A stretch of 61,227 nt of DNA from Spirochaetales bacterium (GTDB lineage Bacteria > Spirochaetota > Spirochaetia > SZUA-6). Positions 42,611 through 50,826 of the stretch are shown here, in pieces. The translations under genes were made by a program, and so were the position numbers. The stretch is from positions 83,150 to 144,376 of the forward strand of contig JALUUM010000022.1 in assembly GCA_027021365.1 (NCBI GenBank), read 5' to 3'. Under the pieces are notes generated by a model. That model saw only the letters and a list, made by a program, of their open reading frames with translations. It had not been told where the DNA came from and searched no databases. Positions within the stretch are counted from its first letter, which is position 1. Each line of letters begins with the position of its first letter.

Positions 42611-43422
42611 AAAACTTCGACTTCCCTTATCCTTTCGTCTATGAGATTGCGAAAGGACTTGAGTTTTTCGAGCATCTTGGAATTTACTATTATTCCCTTG
42701 GGGAGGAGCAAAAGACCGTTTCTTAAAACAATATCAGAATTGAGCATCATGCCTGTTTGAATATCCTTAAGACGAATCTTGTGAAGACGTCTCTCTTCTT
42801 TCCCGAAATCCCTCTCCTTTATCCTGCAGAAGGTGTACAGTATCTGAGGGTCATAAAGTATCGATGATTGTTTTTCCAGCTCACTTATAGCATCTTCATG
42901 TCTTTTCCCATTCCTGAATATAAGATTGTCATAGTCACTTGCAATGCGAATCAGTCGCGAGGTGAAGGGTATGTCTCTGCCTTTAAGCCCGTCGGGGAAG
43001 CCCGAACCGGAGTAGTCTTCGTGATGGGATCTTATCGATGCAGCTATCCTTCGCAAGTTGTAAATTGTACCTATCAGCTCTTCACCTATCACGGGGTGTT
43101 TCCTATATAGAAAAAGTTCCTCGGCACTGAAGTTTTCAGTATCGTTGAAGATTATCTTTTCAGGCATTCCCACCATCCCTATGTCGTGGAGAAGCCCTGA
43201 ATAGTAGAGAAGTTCTCTCCTGTCATCATCGTAGCCCTCCTCCATGGCAAAGTCCCTTGCACTCTCGGCAACCCTCTTTAAATGTCCGCCCAAAAACCTG
43301 TTGGAAAGGGAAATCGTAGCGACGAGAAGTTGTGTCATGTCCTTGAAATTTTTTCTTGAGACCTTGTGCAGCTGTTCAAGAAAGTCTATTCGTTTCTTAA
43401 TATGCGATTCATCGTCTTTCAT
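42604..43422 (-). CDS. HD-GYP-domain protein, probable cyclic-di-GMP phosphodiesterase
   Basis: This protein has 272 residues. The metal-binding HD motif is LLYYSGLLHDIGMVGMPEKI, followed by HPVIGEELI and the HHEDYSGSGFPDGLKGRDIP region. The last holds the GYP-equivalent, here GFP. HD-GYP proteins hydrolyse cyclic di-GMP. The tyrosine-to-phenylalanine change is conservative and activity is likely but not certain. There is no receiver domain of its own. It overlaps the hybrid kinase gene by four bases and is translated after it, so the kinase probably controls or accompanies it. Confidence 0.85.
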   Translation of the reverse strand: MKDDESHIKKRIDFLEQLHKVSRKNFKDMTQLLVATISLSNRFLGGHLKRVAESARDFAMEEGYDDDRRELLYYSGLLHDIGMVGMPEKIIFNDTENFSAEELFLYRKHPVIGEELIGTIYNLRRIAASIRSHHEDYSGSGFPDGLKGRDIPFTSRLIRIASDYDNLIFRNGKRHEDAISELEKQSSILYDPQILYTFCRIKERDFGKEERRLHKIRLKDIQTGMMLNSDIVLRNGLLLLPKGIIVNSKMLEKLKSFRNLIDERIREVEVFY

Positions 43423-45734
43423 TTTTTCTTCCTGTTTTCCAGTATCCTGCGAATCTTTCTGGTGAGGGATGTAATCGAATATGGTTTCTCCAGAAAGGTG
43501 CTATCACCCCCCGAATTGAGCTGTTTGACTGTTGGGATATCTTCCGTATAACCGGAAGTGAAGAGGAATGGAATATCATCGTTGATTTCCTTTACACTGT
43601 AGTACAGTTCCAGTCCGTTCATACCTGGCATAACTATATCCGTTATTATAATATCGGGCAGATCTGATTCCCTTTTCAACGATTCGAAGGCATCGATTCC
43701 ATTTGAGTAACTCCGTACGGTATAGCCGAGGGACACAAGGGCTTTTTCGGCAAATCCTCTTACCGTCGTATCATCCTCCACCAGCATCACCCTTTCCGTA
43801 CCAGTGGCGGAGGTGTTTTCATTGAAGTGTTCATCCTTTCGGAATGTCTCATTACGGACAATGGGCCAGTATACCTTGAAGGTTGTGCCCATTCCCTCTT
43901 CACTGTAAACGTAGATGAACCCTCTGTTCTGTTTTACGATTCCATATACTGTAGAGAGGCCCATGCCTGTTCCCTTTTCCCGCGACTTTGTTGTAAAGAA
44001 GGGGTCGAATATCTTGTTCTGTATTTCAGGAGGGATTCCCCTTCCATTGTCCGTAACAGAGAGGCGGATGAAATTTCCTTTGTAGCTACCGGGATGTGTG
44101 TATATATAGTCATCATCTATCTCCACATTGGCAGTCTCGATAGCGAGGCATTTCTTTCCGGTTTCAATGTTTTCCATAGCGTCTCTAGCATTAACGGCGA
44201 GGTTAATCAGTATCTGATCGATCTGGGAAGGATCTGCCAGTATAGGATCGATCTCTCTTTCAAGTTTCTTCTCTATTTGAATATCTTCACCTATCATTCT
44301 CTTTAGAATGTTCACAATTGCCTCGATACTCTCGTTTACATTGATAATCTTTGGATTGATATACTGTCTTCTGCTGAATGCAAGTAGCTGTCTAATCAAT
44401 TCGGATGCTCGCCTCGAACTATCCTCTATCGCCAGAACATCATTGTATATCAGATCCTCCTTGTCCAGATTCATCTTTACCAGTTCGGTATAGCCTGATA
44501 TGGCAGTGAGGATGTTGTTGAAATCATGGGCAATACCAGTTGTCAGTGTTCCTATCGATTCTATTCTCTGTGTGAGTGCAAGTTGATTCTGAAGTTTTTT
44601 GATTTCAGTAATATCTTCCTTTATTCCTATGAAGTTGGTTATTTTGCCATTGGAATCCTTGATGGGAGCTATTGTGGCTGATTCCCAGTAAAGTTCGCCG
44701 TTCTTCTTCTTGTTGTGAAACTCACCTCTCCATATTTTACCGGATTTGATCGTATTCCATAGTACCTCGTACTCCTCCTTGGATGTTTCTCCTGTCTTTA
44801 GAATCCTCGGGTTTTTTCCCAGAACCTCCTCTTTGGGATATCCCGTTAACTCGGAAAACCAGGGATTTACATACTGGATGTTTCCTTCCGTATCGGTAAG
44901 TACTATGGATACCGGACTCTGCTCCACTATCTGGTAGAGCTTCTTTATCAACTCCCCTGTGGTTTTCCGAAATGATACATCCCTTACTATTGCAAGGAGA
45001 ATTTCCCTTTCCAAACTGATTCTGCTAAGAGTGACTTCCGTATCGAAGGTGCTACCATCGGGTTTCCTGTGTTGCCAGTAGAATATCTGTGGTTCACCGG
45101 ATAGTGCCTTCTCTATCAATTCTTCCGATCTGACCTTCGAGGAAACACCGTCCGGCTGGTACGGGGGAGAGAAATCTGAAGGACTGTGTTCCAGGATATC
45201 CTCTTTTTTCTCAAGTCCGAAGATTGACAACGTCTTCTCATTGCAATCTATGAACCTGTTTCGATTCATAATGAAAATAGCGTCGTATGCAAATCTGAAG
45301 AGTTCACTGTATATTCTGGAGTTCTCCAATAGCCTCGTCTCATTGAGCCACTTTTCAGTAATGTCTCGCTTGTATGAAATTGTAATGTAACCCGAATCTG
45401 ATTTGACCGGAACATTCAACTCTTCTATCCTTCTAATGTCACCCGAACTCGTCCTTATTGTGGTCTCGTGAAGTTTATGCAGCCAGTCTCCCGAACCGGT
45501 TCGTTGGTATCTTGTAAGTTTCTTGTTGAAATCTTCTATCGAAAAGCTCTCTCTCTTCTCTCGAGGGAGAAGCATCAATGTGATTTCCGACATATGCTTT
45601 CCGATTAGTTCTTCTTTCTGATAACCAGTTATCCTTGTGATGGCCGGGTTGCAGAGGGTTACTACGTTGTTCTCGTCCGCTACGAGGATACCATCTTCTG
45701 CGGAATCGAAGATGATTTTGTATGTTTCATCCAT
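43419..45734 (-). CDS. PAS-containing hybrid histidine kinase with receiver domain
   Basis: A sensor of 771 residues with no obvious membrane helix, so probably cytoplasmic. Three PAS domains are seen (about 5-130, 140-255 and 265-385), each with a PAS core such as EDGILVADENNVVTLCNPAI. The dimerisation domain has the phospho-acceptor histidine in TTGIAHDFNNILTAISGY. The ATPase domain has NLAVNARDAM (N box), VTDNGRGIPPEIQNKIFDPF and GTGMGLSTVYGIV. The C-terminal receiver (about 645-765) has its acceptor aspartate in DIIITDIVMPGMNGLELY. It is coupled to the HD-GYP gene by a four-base overlap. Confidence 0.92.
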   Translation of the reverse strand: MDETYKIIFDSAEDGILVADENNVVTLCNPAITRITGYQKEELIGKHMSEITLMLLPREKRESFSIEDFNKKLTRYQRTGSGDWLHKLHETTIRTSSGDIRRIEELNVPVKSDSGYITISYKRDITEKWLNETRLLENSRIYSELFRFAYDAIFIMNRNRFIDCNEKTLSIFGLEKKEDILEHSPSDFSPPYQPDGVSSKVRSEELIEKALSGEPQIFYWQHRKPDGSTFDTEVTLSRISLEREILLAIVRDVSFRKTTGELIKKLYQIVEQSPVSIVLTDTEGNIQYVNPWFSELTGYPKEEVLGKNPRILKTGETSKEEYEVLWNTIKSGKIWRGEFHNKKKNGELYWESATIAPIKDSNGKITNFIGIKEDITEIKKLQNQLALTQRIESIGTLTTGIAHDFNNILTAISGYTELVKMNLDKEDLIYNDVLAIEDSSRRASELIRQLLAFSRRQYINPKIINVNESIEAIVNILKRMIGEDIQIEKKLEREIDPILADPSQIDQILINLAVNARDAMENIETGKKCLAIETANVEIDDDYIYTHPGSYKGNFIRLSVTDNGRGIPPEIQNKIFDPFFTTKSREKGTGMGLSTVYGIVKQNRGFIYVYSEEGMGTTFKVYWPIVRNETFRKDEHFNENTSATGTERVMLVEDDTTVRGFAEKALVSLGYTVRSYSNGIDAFESLKRESDLPDIIITDIVMPGMNGLELYYSVKEINDDIPFLFTSGYTEDIPTVKQLNSGGDSTFLEKPYSITSLTRKIRRILENRKKK

Positions 45735-45794
45735 CTTTCAATACAATATATACATGGAAATTCATATTTCAAGCAAATTAAATGTCCCCTTTTC

Positions 45795-45822
45795 TTGAAT
45801 TATTCTCCCAATGGAGTATCAT
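45795..45822 (+). promoter_or_regulatory. Probable promoter of the histone gene
   Basis: TTGAAT (45795-45800), a 16-base spacer and TATCAT (45817-45822) lie about 40 bases before the histone ATG at 45862. The gene is therefore probably monocistronic. Confidence 0.55.
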
Positions 45823-45861
45823 TATCTATAAAAATAAATAAAAAATTAAAAGGAGATGAAA

Positions 45862-46044
45862 ATGTCAGAAGAAACCTTGGTAGTAACTTCGAAGGTAAAG
45901 GCTTACATAAAGGAAAAAGGAGGAATGAACACATCAGCTGCTGCGATACCCGCACTCTCTGCAAAGGTGAGAGAGTTGTGTGATGCCGCAATTGAGAGTG
46001 CCAAAAAGGCAAAGAGAAAAACGGTAATGGACAAGGATTTCTAG
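45862..46044 (+). CDS. Bacterial histone-fold protein (Leptospira HLp/Bdellovibrio Bd0055-like)
   Basis: This protein of 60 residues is small, basic and single-histone-fold in length. It opens MSEETLVVTSKVKAYIKEKG, has a central helix around PALSAKVRELCDAAIESAKK, and ends KRKTVMDKDF. The SKVKxYIK start, the KVxEL-x3-A-x3-AK centre and the RKTVxxxD loop-strand end match the small bacterial histones as I recall them. There is no tail. Those proteins coat DNA as abundant nucleoid components. AAGGAG lies six bases before the ATG at 45862; another ATG at 45856 is too close to it. It is followed directly by the broken tRNA-Leu at the island edge, and lies on the backbone side. It carries a cysteine (residue 40) and a glycine-methionine insert after helix 1 that may be specific to this lineage. 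Confidence 0.82.
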   Translation: MSEETLVVTSKVKAYIKEKGGMNTSAAAIPALSAKVRELCDAAIESAKKAKRKTVMDKDF

Positions 46045-46070
46045 GAAAATACCGGTTTCAATTTGAAGAT

Positions 46071-46122
46071 TGCCCGGAGGGAGACTTGAACTCCCACGGC
46101 CGTAAAGCCACTAGACCCTGAA
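46071..46122 (-). pseudogene. 3' part of tRNA-Leu(CAG): attachment-site copy
   Basis: Read on the minus strand, 46122-46071 gives the anticodon loop TTCAGGG, then stem TCTAG. The long variable arm TGGC/GCCG, the T arm GGGAG-TTCAAGT-CTCCC and the acceptor strand TCCGGGC plus A follow. It aligns well with E. coli tRNA-Leu(CAG) from the anticodon loop onward. The 5' half is missing: beyond 46122 the sequence becomes unrelated A+T-rich DNA. Integrases that target tRNA genes often cross over in the anticodon loop and leave exactly this fragment. The intact gene should lie at the far end of the island, outside the window. Confidence 0.85.
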
Positions 46123-46437
46123 TATTATACATGGCATTCTATGCCTTTGTCTACCTTATCCTCTTTTTGCAATAATTGCTTATATAAGTAGTAATTACCT
46201 ACAAAAGTGGTTGTTCCTTCTTTTATCTCTTTTTTCCAGTTTTTAGATCGTAGTGGCTACTATTCTGGCTACTGTTGCCGTCCTCTAGTTTTGAAAGACA
46301 GGTTTATAAGAGTTTAAACCTTTTAATTATAATATAAATTGAATTATATATAATATTTCATAATCTGGATAGAATAAATTATTTATTTGTATAATATTTC
46401 TAAATGTAGTATTATAAGTAATAAGGAGTGGATGATA

Positions 46438-48177
46438 ATGAAAAATGAAGTGATTAATAAGTTAATAGAGTTAAAAAAGGAATATGATCCTGATACTTTA
46501 CTAATTTTTAGTATGCAGATTTTAGCATGGGGAAAATTATCTAGAAAAGATTTAAAAAGTGTAATTACCTTACAGGATTATTATCGTTCTAAAATATCAC
46601 TGAATAGTATTAATAAAATATTTCAAGAATTAAAAAAAGTATATCCTGAAACTTTTATTGAAATTGATAGTATAAATGATTTACATATTATCAATTTAAT
46701 TTCTGCATTCATGGATAATGGTTTAGCTCTTTCATTTGAAGAATTATATTTAGCTCTCTTTAATGATAGCAAGATTGATTTATTAACATCTTATAAATTG
46801 GGTTTAGAGAAATTCATTTCTGATTTGCTTAAAATCAATATAGTTAAGAATTCATCTGTTTATTTTGCTTATGCAGATATCGTCTTACCCTTTCTTATAA
46901 GTAACATAACAAAAAAAATTTTCATAGAAGATACTTTTAATAATATACAACTAATTAATTTATTAAATATAATCTATGAAAGTAACTGTAATTATAAGAA
47001 TGGAAACCCAATTATTAATCCAGGATTTTATAATGAACAGGCACCTCATTTATTAAGAGAATTTGATTATGGTGTAATTAATCTGTTAGGACTTTCTGCA
47101 AAAGAGAAATTTAGTTTAAGTATAGATAAATATAATAGATTTAAAGTATCTGATATTTCAAGATTGAATTATGCTAGTTTAATAGAGCACTCTTTAAAGC
47201 AAGTTAAGAAAAAAATAATTGTTTTAGCTCCTAATGTATTTCTATTTAAAATTGTATCTTTTGAAAAAGAGTTAAAAAAATACTTAGTGGAAAATAATTT
47301 GATTGAGACTGTAATTAGCCTACCTAAGAATATGTTCAATGATCCATACAAAACAGTTTCTATAATTATAATAAATAAAGAAAGGGATGATGAAAGTGTT
47401 CAATTTATAGAAGCAGGAGATAGAAGATTCTATAAGACTGAAAGAAGAAAAAATATTTTAATTTCAAATCCACTAATTCAAATTATTAATAACAAAAAAG
47501 AGTTAGAGAATATTTCCAGATTTGTAAATAAAGATGATATAGCAAAAAGAAACTATAATTTAAATCCTGTTATGTATTCTCTTTCAAAGGAGTATCAAGA
47601 ACTTGATGCTGTGTTTTCGAGTATTAAAGGAATAACTTTACGGGAGGTAGTAGAGTTTATACGACCCATACATATCCCTGATGCTAAGACAAATAGCTAT
47701 TATAGTGTAGGAGAAGTAAAAACCAATAATATTCCACCGTTTGGGTATATAGAGTCTTTTAATGAAAAAAATGTTGATAAAGATTTAAGAATTAAATCTA
47801 GGTTATTTCTACAGCCTTATGATATTTTACTTGCAATACGAGGTGATATTGGACGTGTTGGAATAATGCCTAAAACTGTTAAGGAAAAAGTTATTGCTAT
47901 CCAATCTTTGCAGATTATGAGGGTTAAAGATAAGAGAATCAGTCCACAAGCTTTATATATGTATTTGAAAACCAATATTATACAGAAACATTTAAAAAGA
48001 CATTCTATTGGAGATATACTACCTTCTATAAGGTTAAGTGACCTATATGAGATTCCTATACCATTAGACAAAAAAAGTTATTTTGAAGGATTATTTGAGA
48101 AGGAAATAGAATTATATAAAATGAAGTTAGAAATAGAAAAAAAGATAGAAAGCCTTAAAATATATCCAGCCATATAA
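46438..48177 (+). CDS. Type I methylase-like protein with lost catalytic motifs plus DNA-recognition domain
   Basis: This protein of 579 residues is arranged like an HsdM-type N6-adenine methylase followed by a specificity (TRD) domain. Matching segments are NYASLIEHSLKQVKKKIIVL, then NNLIETVISLPKNMFNDP and TVSIIIINKE. The C-terminal TRD (about 400-575) contains FLQPYDILLAIRGDIGRVGI and IPIPLDKKSYFEGLFEKEIE. Where HsdM has FDxxxxNPPF this protein has REFDYGVINLLGLSAKEKF, and the SAM-binding DPxxGSGG is not found. It is therefore probably not a methylase. I chose the ATG at 46438, nine bases after AAGGAG. No restriction subunit is nearby. It lies directly inside the att site and upstream of the integrase. 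Confidence 0.7.
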   Translation: MKNEVINKLIELKKEYDPDTLLIFSMQILAWGKLSRKDLKSVITLQDYYRSKISLNSINKIFQELKKVYPETFIEIDSINDLHIINLISAFMDNGLALSFEELYLALFNDSKIDLLTSYKLGLEKFISDLLKINIVKNSSVYFAYADIVLPFLISNITKKIFIEDTFNNIQLINLLNIIYESNCNYKNGNPIINPGFYNEQAPHLLREFDYGVINLLGLSAKEKFSLSIDKYNRFKVSDISRLNYASLIEHSLKQVKKKIIVLAPNVFLFKIVSFEKELKKYLVENNLIETVISLPKNMFNDPYKTVSIIIINKERDDESVQFIEAGDRRFYKTERRKNILISNPLIQIINNKKELENISRFVNKDDIAKRNYNLNPVMYSLSKEYQELDAVFSSIKGITLREVVEFIRPIHIPDAKTNSYYSVGEVKTNNIPPFGYIESFNEKNVDKDLRIKSRLFLQPYDILLAIRGDIGRVGIMPKTVKEKVIAIQSLQIMRVKDKRISPQALYMYLKTNIIQKHLKRHSIGDILPSIRLSDLYEIPIPLDKKSYFEGLFEKEIELYKMKLEIEKKIESLKIYPAI

Positions 48178-48323
48178 TCTCTATTATAAAAGCAGAGAAA
48201 ATTGATAAAACAAGATAATTGTATGTAATGATATCTGATTAATGGATAACAAACATATAAAATTATAAATTATTCCAGCAGAATAAAATTGACTTTGAAC
48301 AAAACCATTATTATATTATAGTC

Positions 48324-49460
48324 ATGGAAACAAAACCTTATGGATTATATAAAAAAAACGGAATCTATTATGTGAGATTTCGTAATGAAGATGGTAAACG
48401 ACAGTCCTTATCAACTAGGCAAAGAAAAAAGACACTTGCCGAACGAGTTGCCTTGCAGATGTATACAGAACATATGCTTTCTACAAAAGGCAATATAACA
48501 TTTTTAGAATATTCTAAAAATTGGTGGATATATGATAGTTGTAAATATGTAGAGTATAGAAATAGGAAAAACAGGATACTTTCTCAGACTTATGTTGATG
48601 TTAATAGAATTTATTTACAGAAGCATATATTACCATATTTTGGGAAAATGAAACTTAAAAAAATTAAGAGAGAAAAAATAGAAGAATGGCACAATGAGTT
48701 GATAGAAAGGGAAAATTTATCACCTACAACGGCTAATCACTGTCTTTTGACTTTAAAGATTATGCTAGAGTTTGCTGTTAATAAGGGGCTTCTACCAAAA
48801 TCACCAGCAAAAGACATTTTAAATTTCAGAGAAGAGCCCAAAGCTAAAGGTATTATTACAATAGATGAATTTAAGAAGCTTTTCGATGAAAGTAAGATTG
48901 AATCAATCTGGGGAGGTGATTTGTTTTATTATACTATAAATTTATTGACAGCTAATACAGGATTAAGAATGGGTGAAGTAAGGGCATTACAAGTTAAAGA
49001 TGTAGATTTGAATAATAAGATTATTGATATTAAACATTCATACAGAAGAAAGTACGGGTTAGCAGAACCTAAATGGAGTTCCTATAGAAAGATACCGATT
49101 ACTGATAAAGTAGTAAAATATTTGAAGATTATAATAGATAATATGGATTATCAATCTGAAGATGATTTTATCTTTTATGGAAAGGACCATTCTAAACCTA
49201 TTGATGAAAAAGCAATATCTAAACATTTATACAGGGCATTAGAAAATATTGGCATTTCTAGAGAGGATAGAGTAAACAGGAATATAACTTTCCATAGTTG
49301 GAGACATTTTTATAATTCATATTTGTATGAGCATCTTCCATTAACAATCGTACAAGGTCTAACAGGTCATAAATCTAAAAAGATGACCTTACATTATTAT
49401 CATGAGGGACAAAAAGACTACAGTCAAGTTTATCAAATACTAGAGGTATTAAATGAGTAA
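48324..49460 (+). CDS. int: Tyrosine integrase of the island
   Basis: A site-specific recombinase of 378 residues. It has an N-terminal arm-binding domain (KPYGLYKKNGIYYVRFRNED), a SAM-like core-binding domain (about 65-160) and the catalytic domain. The catalytic residues are the arginine in NTGLRMGEVRAL, HSWRH (His and Arg), the second histidine in LTGHKSK, and the tyrosine in MTLHYYHEG. The set is complete, so it should be active. It is the best candidate for the enzyme that integrated at tRNA-Leu. It is followed by an overlapping unknown gene (eight bases) and an excisionase-like gene. Confidence 0.92.
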   Translation: METKPYGLYKKNGIYYVRFRNEDGKRQSLSTRQRKKTLAERVALQMYTEHMLSTKGNITFLEYSKNWWIYDSCKYVEYRNRKNRILSQTYVDVNRIYLQKHILPYFGKMKLKKIKREKIEEWHNELIERENLSPTTANHCLLTLKIMLEFAVNKGLLPKSPAKDILNFREEPKAKGIITIDEFKKLFDESKIESIWGGDLFYYTINLLTANTGLRMGEVRALQVKDVDLNNKIIDIKHSYRRKYGLAEPKWSSYRKIPITDKVVKYLKIIIDNMDYQSEDDFIFYGKDHSKPIDEKAISKHLYRALENIGISREDRVNRNITFHSWRHFYNSYLYEHLPLTIVQGLTGHKSKKMTLHYYHEGQKDYSQVYQILEVLNE

Positions 49461-50346
49461 GGAATTAGAATTAATATTACCAGACTATTACTCAGAATAT
49501 TATTTTGAAAATGAAATTCTTACAAAAATTGAGGATGATGTAGATAGGTTTCTCTTCAAGAAAATTTTTTATAAACATAATAAAGCACATAATTTTTATT
49601 CCATTAGGAAAGATGCTGATATAAACCTATTAAATAAAATACCAGAATATTTTTGTTCTAAAATTATTCCGGTTAAAATATCAAATTCTTCTCTTTACAT
49701 TTATAAAATCCCATTTATAGAAATGGGAGGGATTAGGTTTTATAGAAATCCTATGTACGGCAAGAAAAACTTAGTTAGAAAAGAGTTTATAGAAAATAAT
49801 AAAATTCCAGATAATTCTGTATTACCTGCTAAAATCCAACGGGAAAAAATGTTACCTATTTCAAAGAAAATAATTAGGAAATTGAAAATCAATGAAGATA
49901 TTAATTTTGAAACAAACACATCTAAATCTAAATGGTTGGTCGGTACATATTTATTAAATAATGACACTATCTTTCTTTTTAAAAGTTCGGAAGTTTCAGA
50001 AGGTAATCCGTTAATAAGATGTTTAAGTCCAATTTTGTTTGAAGAAGATCATGATTTTGTATTATATAGTACCAGTTTTCGTGACATTTATATTTTTCGT
50101 GATTCAATTAACATCTATAGAAAAAAAGGTTCTTATTATTTTAACGTACCGGATTTACTATTGAATATCACTGAAAGTGATTATGGATATTTAAATATGA
50201 ATTGTAAGAAGCCAGGATTACCTGCATACGAGATTAACTATGATGTTATGGGGAATTTCATCTATAACAAAGTTTTTTATGCAGAAACATCAAAACGTGA
50301 TTCTGCCATAATGTCTGAGTTATATAGCAATGAAAATATTAATTAA
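49453..50346 (+). CDS. Unknown island protein coupled to the integrase
   Basis: This soluble protein of 297 residues has no family that I recognise. It has no signal peptide or membrane helix, and is rich in Lys, Asn, Ile and Phe, as expected from the base composition. Its start overlaps the integrase stop by eight bases, so it is translationally coupled to it. A mix of beta-like and aromatic segments (FVLYSTSFRDIYIFRDSINI) is seen in the second half. Position between integrase and excisionase suggests a role in element mobility or control, but that is only context. Confidence 0.65.
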   Translation: MSKELELILPDYYSEYYFENEILTKIEDDVDRFLFKKIFYKHNKAHNFYSIRKDADINLLNKIPEYFCSKIIPVKISNSSLYIYKIPFIEMGGIRFYRNPMYGKKNLVRKEFIENNKIPDNSVLPAKIQREKMLPISKKIIRKLKINEDINFETNTSKSKWLVGTYLLNNDTIFLFKSSEVSEGNPLIRCLSPILFEEDHDFVLYSTSFRDIYIFRDSINIYRKKGSYYFNVPDLLLNITESDYGYLNMNCKKPGLPAYEINYDVMGNFIYNKVFYAETSKRDSAIMSELYSNENIN

Positions 50347-50362
50347 AAAAAGGAGTAAGATC

Positions 50363-50539
50363 ATGAAATTAATGAAAATTAATGAACTGTCGGAGGTAAT
50401 TGGATTATCTGAAAGCACTATATATAAGTATACATGTGAAAAAAGAATTCCGTATATAAAAATTAACAATAGTGTCAGATTTTCAGTTGATGATATTGAA
50501 GAATGGATTAAGGAAAAAAGAGTAGCTGTGATTAAGTAG
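50363..50539 (+). CDS. Excisionase-like helix-turn-helix protein (AlpA/Xis type)
   Basis: A MerR-like winged-helix protein of 58 residues with LMKINELSEVIGLSESTIYK, then CEKRIPYIKINNSVRFSVDD and IEEWIKEKR. This is the usual excisionase/AlpA layout (HTH_17). I chose the ATG at 50363 because AAGGAG lies about seven bases upstream; a longer frame from 50330 overlaps the previous gene. It should bend DNA at the attachment site to promote excision, or regulate element genes. Confidence 0.85.
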   Translation: MKLMKINELSEVIGLSESTIYKYTCEKRIPYIKINNSVRFSVDDIEEWIKEKRVAVIK

Positions 50540-50641
50540 TTTTTTACTTTTTTGCATTAGGATTTAAAGATGGCTGATATGTGTAATTGTCAACACTGGG
50601 ATAAAATTAAAAATATAAGAAATATAATAGTCATATTAAAC

Positions 50642-50666
50642 ATGATTATATTGATAATATAATCAT
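50642..50666. repeat. Perfect 10-base inverted repeat, candidate origin or operator
   Basis: ATGATTATAT (50642-50651) and ATATAATCAT (50657-50666) flank five bases, TGATA. It lies in the 287-base gene-free interval between the excisionase-like gene and the Rep-like gene. In rolling-circle elements such a cruciform near rep is often the nick site. Confidence 0.5.
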
Positions 50667-50826
50667 ATATTTTTGCATGACCATCTATATATACACTTTT
50701 TGTCTTTAGTTTAAAATGGTATGCAATAGGTTACTTTTAACTAATATTAATAGGAGGATACAAAATATCATATACTCTATTTATTATTAATGGATTTAAA
50801 TTTTAGCCATACCAAGGATAGTAGTT

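Noticed and set aside
46225..46310. Minus-strand gene tail next to the attachment site (possible old integrase end)
   Set aside because: An open stretch of about 25 codons rich in Asn and Ser is visible, but it is too short and lacks recognisable residues.
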